Positions 49,600-59,965 of a stretch of DNA of 64,000 nucleotides are shown piece after piece (positions within the stretch are counted from its first letter, which is position 1; each line of letters begins with the position of its first letter). Source of the DNA: Amborella trichopoda. Its lineage: Eukaryota > Streptophyta > Magnoliopsida > Amborellales > Amborellaceae. The stretch covers positions 2,311,861-2,375,860 of the forward strand of contig NW_006497083.1 of the NCBI RefSeq assembly GCF_000471905.2. Direction: 5' to 3'. The notes beneath the pieces were generated by a model that made no database searches, had not been told where the DNA came from, and saw only the letters and a program-made list of their open reading frames with translations. A program made the translations under genes and the position numbers.

Positions 49600-50370
49600 C
49601 ACAATTTTAAAAAAAAAAAAAAAAACAGTTCTTCACTAACCCACCTGACATCAGTCAATCCAACTCGAAAATCCGCCTCAAATCAAATAAATTACATCAA
49701 ATTGAATACATGTTATGATAAACAACACTATAAGGAATCAAAGCCCTATAATATTAACACATTATTATCAAAAATTGAATAAAATTGATTGGATGGCAAA
49801 AAAAAAGAAAACGTAGTTCTTCACAGACCCACCTGACATTAGTTATTCCATCTTAAAAATCAAGCTCAAATTGAATAAATCAGATCAAATTGAATACATG
49901 TGATGATAAACAACACTATAAGGAATAAAAACTCTATAAAATTAACATTTTATTTGTAAATAATTGAGTAAAATAGATTGAATGGTGGGAAAAAAAAAAA
50001 AAGACGCAGTTCTTCACAGACATTAGTCATTTTTTCTAAAAAATCAAGCTCAAATTGAATACATGTGATGATAAAAAACACTATAAGGAATAAAAACCTT
50101 ATAAATTTAACACATTATTTGCAAATAATTGAGTAATATCGATTGAATGGCGGAAAAAAAAAAAAACGCAGTTCTTCACAGATATCAATCATTTTTTTAA
50201 AAAAATCAACCTTAAATTGAATAAATCAGATCAAATTGAATACATGTGATGATAAACAACACTACAAAGAATCAAAACCGTATAATATTAACACGTTATT
50301 TGCAAAATATTGAATAAAATTGATAGAATGGTGGAAAAAAAAAAAAATCGTAGTTTTTACCTGTTTTTCC
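49600..50370. repeat. Tandem repeats of 160-190 bases inside the hAT derivative
   Basis: About four units are marked by CAGTTCTTCACAGAC-type starts at 49626, 49816, 50005 and 50166 and an A-rich run before each. They share AATTGAATACATGTGATGATAAAC, seen here as CATGTGATGATAA, and TAACACATTATTTGCAAA. A partial fifth copy begins near 50348. Confidence 0.85.
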
Positions 50371-51413
50371 TGCACCCTGTCTTCAAATTCAAATCTGATA
50401 TGTAATCGTCTAAAATACTCACAAATTATGAACAACAACTTCTAAACAACACTCTTAAGATCAATAACCCTTAGATTTTACAAAAAATGATTCCTTATTT
50501 TGCTTGAAATCAGAAAAATGGCATATCCCTAAAAATCACGCTTTGTTCTTCACAGATCCAAATATTTGTGATCAAACGATGATTTCTACAACAATTTATT
50601 GACTGAAATGTCTGAAAAGATTAAAGTAAAGGCTAAAAGATTCGATTACAAAGCTGAAAAGGATGAATGATAAAAAAAAAATTGACAAAAAACCATGAAT
50701 CCCGTGAAGAACACTGTGCAGCCCGTGTTTTACTATTGGGAACCGGCTTGACTCGGCGATTCATTGTTGGGAATCGCCCGGTTCTCTCTAGACACGGGTG
50801 ATTCTCGGTATTTTAGTGGAACCGTGCATGTTCTTGAGTCAAACCGGACGAGTCCGGTTCTACTCGCTGACTTTTGAAACATTGGTTGTGCCAATCAATG
50901 TTAACATTTATGTCTATTTATGAACAGCTTTGTATTGATGTGAATGTAGTGCCCATCAATGTCAACATTTATGTCTATTATAAACAACTCTTCTAGCTAT
51001 CCTCTCTTATTTTTCACTATCACTATACTAAAAATTGCATAGGCAGCACCTAGGAAAGTTTAGTTTCAGGGTGCAGTTTTCATACGGATGTCTATTAAAC
51101 CCTTCTCTCTAAATATATTTCCTCAATGTATTGGACGTAATTTTTTTTTTAGGTGGATAGCTATTTTTAATGACTGTTTCACAATTATAATGTGATAAAT
51201 CATTTATTGATAGTTGTTTTCACAAATGGTTGTTTGAAAGATGGAGCAAGCCCCTCATTTTAGGTACATGGGCATAGATACAGAAAAGAAGGATATCATT
51301 GGAATTTCCCCAATTTTTAGGATATGGATACATATGCAAGTATCCCATCTAACACATCTATAGATATACAGTTTACATGTATAATACATAAATATATGCA
51401 TCCAAAACCCTGA

Positions 51414-51508
51414 TATATATATATATATATATATATGGAAAAAGCTAGGATTAGCCTATTAGCTCATATGAACATATGAGCCCAACGGCCTAGATTAAAT
51501 CTAGGCCG
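51414..51508. repeat. (TA)n run followed by two near-perfect palindromes
   Basis: GCTCATATG-AA-CATATGAGC at 51462-51481 and CGGCCTAGA-TTAAA-TCTAGGCCG at 51486-51508 are hairpin-forming sequences directly beside a (TA)n tract. This may be the end of a MITE; no partner end was found. Confidence 0.75.
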
Positions 51509-51618
51509 ATTTGACGATCACGGATGTCTGGTAGTGTTTAAATTTTATTTTTTTCTACAAATCCAAATCACTTATAATTTTAAGTATGTATTCTTCTCAT
51601 CAAGGCACACAGGGGATA

Positions 51619-51638
51619 NNNNNNNNNNNNNNNNNNNN
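51619..51638. other. Assembly gap (20 N)
   Basis: A run of 20 N interrupts AT-rich DNA. Confidence 0.99.
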
Positions 51639-52256
51639 CCCTATCCAATATGAATATCATTGTCATCACAGTTCATAGTGAGATGCTAGCATGTTTAGAA
51701 TATACAAGTATCTCTGTAACATAAGGAAATTCGTTTCACTTGGTTTGAAAAAACTTGTGAATTCAGCTGGGTTTGTAGGGATGTACTTATATTGAGGCCT
51801 TTGAAGGGATCTCACGATGTGGCATGGGGATTTCGTGTGAGCACCTAATACTCAACAAGTGTTGTTTTGTTTTTTACCATGATTGTTGATGGCATGGCTA
51901 TGACTTTTCACTAGTTGTTCTCATAATTCATCACATCACGGATTCATGTGAATTTATAATTTGCTCATGTTATCGGTTTTAATGAAAAAAAAAATTTATG
52001 TATTGGTTGAATTAATTAGTCAATGTGATAATCAACGGATGAGGGATGTTAGTGTTTACTCAACTGAAAATTCTTTTTTGATTAGTTATTTACATGATTG
52101 TTATTAGAGTTAATGACCTTATTTCTGCTGCTCCTTTGTTACCATACGATACTGCATTAATTAGTGGGGTGTTTGTTTACTTGTATATTTGCAAGTTATT
52201 CATCAATCACGTATTTATATAAGTGTTTATTGTGTGATGTTTTGTTTTATAAGGAG

Positions 52257-52682
52257 AATTGGGAACCATACAAGAAGGTGGAAGGAGAGGAATATAGCGC
52301 ATTAGACCTTCATAGTAAGGAAACTGCATTGTGTTAGACATACCTAATAAGTTTCAATATCACAGAGTATTATATGTCTGACCGCGTACTTCAACAACTT
52401 GTGAAGGTGCAAGGAATTCCGACTGAGCCTCCAAAGTGAGCTAAAAGGGAGAAAGTCAGTAGACACCCTACAAGTTGGATAAACGAGTTGAAATTGGAGA
52501 TAAGTGATTGGCGCAGACGACAACACCATGTTGTTGAAGCTGTCAGGTGTTCGTTCCTGCACTGCCATCACAATCCACCTGTGAGGAACCGCGATGGAAT
52601 TTTCGACATCATAAGGAGGGAAGTCCTGCTAAGGAAGCTAATGAGAAGGGGAAGGTTCCACTTAGCCACCCAAAAAAATTAA
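52257..52682 (+). pseudogene. Plant mobile domain (MAIN-like / PMD) remnant
   Basis: The plus-strand reading gives NWEPYKKVEGEEY, ALDLHSKETALC, a stop, YLISFNITEYYMSDRVLQQL, VQGIPTEPPK, a stop, then RHPTSWINEL and DWRRRQHHVVEAV. The order W-x-PY, YLI-F-x-x-E, DRV-x-Q, IP and RR-x-HHVVEA matches the plant mobile domain, which occurs in MAIN-like proteins and in transposon-carried genes. Only the last third is present and it has in-frame stops. The final stretch to 52682 is open but not recognised. Confidence 0.55.
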
Positions 52683-53296
52683 TGAGACGGAGAAAATGAC
52701 TGATATCATGTATAGATTTGGGTTTCTTACATATTTGTTTTTTTGATGTCTATGTATTTTGATTCAAGCAAGTTCGATTTGGACATGCTAAATGAAAAAT
52801 ATTATATGTTATAAGTTGCATGAGATATACTTCTCATTTATTTTGCCTTCATTACAATACTAGTTATTTTTCATCCTTTGTCTTCTTGGGCAACATTAAG
52901 CAACTGAAAGAGTGGAAATTGAATATGTTGTAACATATTACTCGAATGAAATGGAATTTAATCTTTTATGTACTTGCTCTTGCTATTGAATAATATGCAC
53001 TTGGGTTTCAAGAGGGTCTAAAAGCACTACGTAACAAGCATGTTAAAAATTTTGGGTACTTGGCTAAATTGGAGAAATATATTCAAAACCTTGTCCATTA
53101 ACAAGAACTCAATGTCATCAACTGGTATAGATAGCCATAAATCAACAACAATTTTGAATTAGGATACTACAACGTTACAATAAATGATTATATTCTCAAA
53201 AGATCCTCCACACCGTCCATACCAAATATAGATTCTCAAGCAAAAATGCCATTCACAATATAAGAGAGAAATACACCATCTTCATAATTTAGCCAC
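52683..53296. other. AT-rich intergenic DNA
   Basis: No gene or repeat is recognised. Confidence 0.5.
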
Positions 53297-53459
53297 ACCA
53301 AATACAATATCAAGCCACACCTACCACATCTAATACAATCTCAAAATATTTATTTACCACACCTGCCACACCAAATACAAATATCAAGCCACACCAGCCA
53401 CATCTACTACAATATCAAAATATCCATTTACCACAACTGCCACACCAAATACATATTCT
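53297..53459. repeat. 73/74-base minisatellite
   Basis: Two full units (starting at 53297 and 53370) and a partial third (53444) begin ACCAAATACA and contain TCAAGCCACACC and CCATTTACCAC/TTATTTACCAC. A further fragment GCACCAAATACACATTC is at about 53512. Confidence 0.85.
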
Positions 53460-53585
53460 TAAGTAGAACTCTCAACTACTATTACATTCTCCAAGATCTT
53501 CCACAATCGCCGCACCAAATACACATTCATCTATCTTTACAACAACAACACCAAACACATCATACATAATCCATGTACGAGAAAG

Positions 53586-53589
<4 letters not shown>

Positions 53590-53624
<35 letters not shown>
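53590..53624. repeat. (GA)n microsatellite
   Basis: About 17 GA units form an uninterrupted run. Confidence 0.95.
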
Positions 53625-53628
<4 letters not shown>

Positions 53629-54559
53629 TGGCTTTCAAAATGGTAAATGGCAGCAACTGAGATGATACTTGGTCTAGTGTGCTTCATTATGAAAGACCTT
53701 GAGAAAACGCGTATGTACACATGATGTTGCAAACATTGGTTAAACATGTAAATCTAAAGCAAGTTTCACATCAAATGCATGGAATTATCAAAAAGTTAAG
53801 TAACGAGAGGAGGGAGAAGAACCTTACATGTTGAAACAATGAGCAAAATTGAAGACTCCAAAAGTGTGTGTGTGTGTGAGAAAGAGAGGGAGAGAGTTAG
53901 ATCGAGCAACATTTGAGCCCTTAAGGCATCAAGTATACAAAACAAATAGTTTCAAGTTAAGTTTCCTACTTGTTCATACAAAATACCCATGTATTTGAAT
54001 GGCATTATTTTTACATTTTTGCAATGATTACATATACAAAAAAAAACAATACAACTAGATATCAAAAAATTATATAATTACATATAAAAAAATGTGTAAT
54101 AAGGCATCAAAAAACTTAAGGTTGTAGATATCAAAAGCATATGTAATTGATTATTAGTTCAAAGGCTAATCATTGTTGCTCCCTAGCCACATCATTTTAG
54201 GTGTTACTCGCCCTCCCTTGGGGATTACTTGTGTTTTCAATACTGGGGCTCCTGTACCAAAATAGAAAACAAGGAACAACTCAATGATAGCGGATTACCT
54301 AAAAAAGATTTCATGATTAAAGCCTTTTTAAATTCTACTCACCATACAATTATTTAACTATAAGCATTAAGAAAAGAGAGGTCTGCTCAAAGCTAAATTG
54401 TAAGTTAGTTATTCAATTTTTAGAGTTTTAAAAGTAGTAAATAGACATGAAAACATTCACAACAATTAAACTCAAAATTTTAAAATAGAAACAATGCATT
54501 AGCTTATAGACAACAAGATTGAGAAACTTAAGATCACAAGTACAAAAAATGACATATCA

Positions 54560-56955
54560 TACCGTGCGCTGCACAAAGAGGAACATTTACGTCTATCATG
54601 ACCTATAACCCCATATCCCTTGCACTTTCTTTTACTTGTTCTCTCATTACGTGCAGGTTTCAAACTTAAAGGGCTAGGCTACCCCTTTGGCTTTTCATAA
54701 ATTGAAGCCGTTATAGTCGCATGTGGATTTGAAACCACAGAGAGGATAGGAGTCACACAAGGGGATCATGTGTATGCAGGGCTGTTATGGGTAAAAGATG
54801 CTTGTATTACAAAAGCCTTTTCCATGTCAATTCTAGCAGCAACCTTATCACATGCCTCATCTATAACCATATTTGCATACTCATACAAACCCAGACTCGC
54901 CCCACCATTTACTGATAGAATGTTGCAACAGGGAAATAGGTCATTGTAGCATGTTGAATAGGTATCCTCACAATTGGGTTGTACTTAAACTCCAAAGCCA
55001 TTACGAGCAATCCCCTTTGTAACATCTTTTGTTTATCTTTGCATTATATAGTGTTGGGGTAATTCAAGAATATTTTTTAGAAAAAACAAGCTAAGTATAT
55101 GACTACAAGGGATACCCATTCGCTCATATAGATGACTACTACATGTTGTTTTCTCCTTGGTGTTTCTAAATGCGACAATGTGAGCTCTGACATACCCCAT
55201 ATTCTTTCAAACTAAATATGCATACCAGCTCATCTTCCTATTAGAATTCACAAGTAAGATTAATGACATCCATCAACTTTGGCTTAAAGCAGTTTGAAAA
55301 GATAGTTGGGGTATAAATTTCAGCCATATGCTTATCTATGCAAGAGGCAGTCTTCATAACTGGTGTCTTCTTATGAGATTTAAAGTCTGCAGTGTTCTCA
55401 TCATCAAATTTTTTGTCAATTAATTATTGTAGTTTGCCTACAAATGTAGTCAAGTTGGTATGTAAATTCACATATGCCTTGATGTTTTTGTTCATAGCTT
55501 CACTTCTTCCACTTGTCCTATTGCCAGCAAAGAATCTTGAAAATATATATCTACCCACTGATGTCGAATTTCATACAAAGACCGCAACCATTCATTATTC
55601 TCTAAATCATATTTTTCTATCATTATTGGCCATGTGTCTTCAAATTCATTCATGGTGGTGCACTGGTCAATACATTTATAGAATTATGCATGGAAAGATG
55701 GATGTTTGGGCTCAACTTGTGCCATTTTTTGCTCAAACTTTTGTGTGATTTGCCATCTACACAAGCGATGTTGGGACTTCGAGAACACCTTTTTTATTGT
55801 GAGGGCCATTGCCTTGTCTTGGTCTGTGACGATTGACTTGGGTTGACACCCATTCGTCACCTCAAGCCACTTAAATAGCCATGTAAAAGACTCTTCATCT
55901 TCTTTATGGAGCAAGGCACAACCTAATAATATAGTCTGTGTGTGGTGGTTCACTCCTAAAATTGGGGCACATGGCATGTGATAGATATTAGTTTTGTATG
56001 TGGTATCGAATATGATGACATCTCCAAATAACTCATAAGCAATCCTTGATTTCATATCAATCTATAGTACATTGCTTAGGTGCCCTTTTTCATCAACTTG
56101 TATTCTATATGCAAATGACGGGTTTTTGGCAATCTTAGTAGCAAAGAACTCCATCAACCCCTTTGCATCCCCTCCTATCAACTTTGAATTTTTTTCTGAC
56201 TTCTGTAGATTTCATTATTGCAGTTTATTTCAATAAAAGGGAGACTCCTTGGGCCACCAACCAGTGTACTAAGCACTTTTGTTATCTTTGGTGCAGTTAA
56301 TTTGCATGAGTGATACATATGGATCATTCGTCTTGTGTGCTTTGAAATTTGGGGATGTGATCAAATGAAATGAACTTTGGATGGTGAAGTTAAGGAATTA
56401 TTTATTGTGCGTCACAATGGTCCATACACCATCTTCATCTTTTTTTATTCTTAATAAGGCTTTTCACCCTATTGTTGTTTGGGGCCGTGACTGATTCCCC
56501 TCGTATTTCTTATGTCGGTAACCTTCTTTTGAACATACATACTCACAAGCCTTGAGTGACCCATCTTTCCTTGATCGACGAGTCAAAGAATACCCAACAC
56601 TAAAACCCATTTTTTTCGTGTATTTGTTATAAAAGTTAAATGCAACTTTATGGGGTTCAAATTGCATACCCTCTTTTGGGACATTATCATTAAATTCAAA
56701 ACCTTGAGGCCCATCCATGATAGTCTCATATGCATCTTCTGTATCTTGACATATATCAAACTTGTTGCTGCCATCACTGTCAAAATCATTAGTATCCTCC
56801 ATTTCATTACAATAACCTAAATCATTATAGTCCACCTCCGTTGGGTAGTCCTCAATAGGAGTTTCTGCCTTCGTACATGTCTCTGTCCCATGACCAACCG
56901 AATTACTTCCTAACTCCAAGCCAATTGTATACCTCGTGTCCAAGTTCATGTCCAT
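54560..56955 (-). pseudogene. FAR1-related (FRS / MULE-derived) protein pseudogene
   Basis: The likely start is at 56955 (MDMNLDTRYTIG), followed by an acidic region. The FAR1 DNA-binding zinc domain includes FEPHKVAFNFYNKYTKKMGF and ACEYVCSKEGYRHKK (56680-56490). A TGA interrupts at about 56464-56466 before IKKDEDGVWTIVTHN. The MULE transposase core at 56055-55684 shows DTTYKTNIYHMPCAPILGVN, LLGCALLHKEDEESFTWLF and SIVTDQDKAMALTIKKVF. The SWIM finger near 55130 reads TTCSSHLYERMGIPCSH, so its second Cys is Ser. The tail ends with a zinc-knuckle-like KCKGYGVIGHDRRKC near 54600-54640. Intact FRS proteins are nuclear light-signalling regulators derived from Mutator-like transposases. This copy has many stops and the SWIM defect, so it is a pseudogene or a dead MULE. 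Confidence 0.85.
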
Positions 56956-57880
56956 TCTATTTTATAAATCCATAACATGAAAGAAAAAAGTAGTTAGAAG
57001 ATTCATCTACCAACTTTAAATCATATAATTATTTAGAAAATCCCAAAGGTAGCATTAAATACTTTTCTCACATTACAACAATCGCTATCATCGCTCATAT
57101 TACTCTTTAGCAATCTATAGTTACTTTGTAGCACTATTAATATTATTAAGTGGTTATCTCTTTCGAAGTAAACAATATCATCGAATTTATAAATATTAAA
57201 CATATAATATTGGAAGGATGTTAAAAAGAACTCATAGATGGTACTACTTATGACAACATAGAATATATGTAGAAATATTTCTGTTGTTATTAAGATAGAA
57301 TGCTAAAATCATTTGAAGACAACAAATACATATTCAATCCCCATTTTGGAAAATAATTATCAGTAGTCAATTGTTTGTCGTTTATATGGTCTAGTAAAAA
57401 ATCATCACTAGCTATCATCACAAGCTCATTACATCTCTTAAATATCTAAAGACAATAAGAAACCATGTGAAATACATGGGCAAAAAAAATAAGTTGCTAA
57501 AAAGAAAGAGAACAATGAATGATTTTCACTTTGTATGTAGATTCACCTACATTAGATCCAACCAAAAATATAATATATAATAACTAACTAAATTTAAAAA
57601 CTACAAACATAACCAAAAATTAAATAGATAAAAAGAAAACCTAAATCATTTAATTTGGGAGGGAGACTAACACAATCAAAATAAAAAAGGGAGAGAAAAG
57701 TGTCATACCTGCAAAACAACATAGAGAGAGCCAAGGGCTTCCTAAAGGAACCTTTGCTAACACATGTTGAGTACAACATTCCTCTCTTCTATTTTCTTCT
57801 TTTGCCTCCCTTTTTTTTTAATCCATGAGTATATTCTTTTGTAGAAGAGAGAGACAGATGCACAATGGTGGAAATGGCTA
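56956..57880. other. AT-rich upstream region of the FRS pseudogene
   Basis: No gene is recognised. A CT/GA-rich part begins near 57720. Confidence 0.5.
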
Positions 57881-58795
57881 CCGATACCACACCTTGGGAT
57901 AAGGGGGGAGAGAGAGATATCTCCCAAATTAGAGATCAAGGAGATGCCAAATTAAATATCAAATGTTTCAATAGTAAAAATTACAAACAAGTAATCTGAA
58001 ATCCATGGTTGCAGAGATGAACGATCTTAAAGATATTTCAATGGCGAAAGCAACTTTGGGTGGATCCATAGCACCTAAAACTACACAACCAGAGTACTTC
58101 TCAAAACCCAATTTCACAAACCAATAAAATATTTAACTGTAATTTTTCTTAAATCATGACTTCAAAACCCATCAATCCATAGAACTATTCTGTTGTGGGC
58201 CATGTAACACCTCTGAACAACCAAGCAACCCACCCAGATGGCTACCCCTGTCACAACTTAGGATGAGGGGATAGAGAGAGACATGGTGGACATGACTTCA
58301 GCTACCATAACTTGGGATGAGGGGTTGGAGAGAGAGAGAGGACTGGACGATGGTGAAAATAGCTGTGACAGCTTGGGATAAGAGGGTAGAGAGAAAAAGA
58401 GCGTGAGAGAGAGAGAGAACTGCACACTAGAAATTTTTGGAGGGAAATGATTTGTAGATTGAGAAATATGTTTGGAGGGAAATGGTTTGTAGATAGAGAA
58501 ATAAGGGAGAGTTGGGGTGAGTAAAGAAAGAAGAAGAAGAGAAGTTCAGATTGGAGGCTTTGGGGTTATAGGGCATACATTCATAAACTTGAGCTGCAAG
58601 TTATTGAAGCTCAAAACCTTCATCAAAGTTTCCCGGGCATCATCTTCAGGTAAGGATGCATCCAATTGATTTTAGCATGACTATCCTTTGTAGATCCACC
58701 ATGATGCCCATTTCAAACAAATAGTAGACACAACTTGGGATGAGAGGGTAGAGAGAGAGAGAGAGAGAGAGAGTGAGAGAGAGAGAACTGCACAC
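57880..58795. repeat. Dispersed imperfect repeats CTTGGGATRAG..GAGAGA
   Basis: Five copies of a unit built on ACAACTTGGGATGAGRGG followed by TAGAGAGAGA occur near 57888, 58250, 58310, 58372 and 58733. Two of them (58372 and 58733) are followed by the shared GAGAACTGCACACTAGAAATTT. The purine-rich composition suggests slippage and local duplication. Confidence 0.75.
58490..58710. repeat. Dispersed duplicate, copy B (partner 47060-47335)
   Basis: It is in the same orientation as copy A, with the shared blocks listed there. It lies between two copies of the purine-rich repeat unit. Confidence 0.8.
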
Positions 58796-59064
58796 TAGAA
58801 ATTTTTTGAGACATGGTTTGTAGAGAGAGAAATGGAGGGAACTGAAGAAAAAATAAATAAAAAGGAAACTAGAGGTTGCCGGTTGATGAAATACTTTCTT
58901 GAGGTATGGGCCAACATCTCAACCATCGAATTTATTGGACGATTGATAAGGGCACATCCTTATAACATATGTGTTATGACAAGGATGCAACCGTGTTCAA
59001 ACTTTTCTCTATATTCATACGTTGGTGTTTAAGTGTTACGTAATTATGTAAGGGTGTGGTTTGT

Positions 59065-59418
59065 ATAAGGCCGAGGCCCTAAATAATTAAACCAAGGCGC
59101 ACCTTCAAATAATATTGAAAGATGTTGTTTCAATATTAGAAATCCTTGTGATGGTTTGAAAATTTATTTTCATTTCTAATTATAAAATTTAAAGTATGAA
59201 AAATAGTGTAGATCGGACATATCTATGAACATTTGAAAAACTTGTAAATTGATAGTCCAAAAATACATTATAGGATGCACTATGTCTCATACTTGAAATC
59301 CATTTTTTCTCATGTTTGTATATCTTGAGGTCAAGATGATCAGTTTGAGGATTTTTGAGCATCAAAACAATTTCTTTTAGGTGCGCCTTAATTTGATTGT
59401 TTAGAGCATCGCCCTTAT
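59065..59418. mobile_element. MITE-like element, 354 bases, with about 46-base terminal inverted repeats
   Basis: The left arm begins ATAAGGCCGAGGCCCTAAAT and includes CCAAGGCGCACCTT. The reverse complement of the right end begins ATAAGGGCGATGCTCTAAAC and includes TTAAGGCGCACCTA. Similarity runs about 46 bases with a few mismatches. Flanking TA dinucleotides could be a short target duplication, so superfamily assignment is open. No coding sequence is present. Confidence 0.75.
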
Positions 59419-59965
59419 ATTGACTTTCTTCAAGGTAATGTTAATCTTTAATCAATGGTTGACGGGAAATTATGTTTTCCACATTGAACCTGGTGTTTTC
59501 CATTTAGTTAGTTTTTGAAATCGATCTCTATCGTTCATGAATGGGAATCGGCTAGGACCAACCTAATTATAGGATGATAGGGGTCCTAGCCCAATTCCCC
59601 TAAAACCCCAATTTATAATTTTTTTAGAATTATTTAATATTGTCTTAGGTCCCCTTCAAACTTCCACCAAATAAATCTTTATTATAATATTTATTTTATT
59701 TTATTTATTCTTTAAAATATTTTTTATCATCATTTCGGACTATTCCAGACCCAATCCGGATCACAGACGCAACGATCCAATAAAGGTATATTTGTAACAA
59801 TCCGCTTCACCGGTCCAAATTTGAAACACTATTATTAACAATAGGCAAAATGTGTTATTCTCTCGCATGAGCACTGCCGCTATTTACTTATTCTCTATGG
59901 TAAAACTTAATAGTATATTTAAGATAAATTATTAGAATATCCTCTTTTTTTTTTAAGAATTTGAT
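59419..59965. other. AT-rich intergenic DNA
   Basis: A segment at 59500-59830 carries GGAATCGGCTAGGACC and CAATCCGGATCACAGACG motifs reminiscent of hAT subterminal DNA, but convincing paired ends were not found. Confidence 0.4.

Larger units (their letters stand above)
48291..50884 (-). mobile_element. Non-autonomous hAT element (2594 bases) with perfect 8-base target duplication
   Basis: The ends are TAATGTTTTAAAAA at left and TTTTGAAACATTG at right, i.e. terminal inverted repeat YAATGTTTYAAAA. The octamer GTTGTGCC flanks both sides (48283-48290 and 50885-50892) without mismatch. The left 275 bases match the reverse complement of 4200-4497, and 48655 onward matches the reverse complement of 375-1. 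It is therefore an internal-deletion derivative of the 1-4497 type element, lacking the transposase. The deletion junction is near 48565-48655. Subterminal regions near both ends are rich in CCGGTT/GATTCGG-type motifs. It carries no coding capacity. Confidence 0.93.
51000..52256. other. AT-rich intergenic stretch with 20-N gap
   Basis: Apart from the palindromes and the assembly gap at 51619-51638 no gene is recognised. Confidence 0.6.

Noticed and set aside
53297..53520. CRISPR-like spaced repeat
   Set aside because: Units are contiguous 73/74-base tandem repeats without unique spacers, in a plant nuclear genome.
47060..58710. The duplicate pair as terminal inverted repeats of a MULE carrying the FRS pseudogene
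   Set aside because: Both copies have the same orientation, so they cannot be inverted repeats; no other candidate arms were found.
58832..59032. 66-codon plus-strand open frame
   Set aside because: It has no recognisable domain, no neighbouring exons in phase, and lies in repeat-derived purine-rich DNA.
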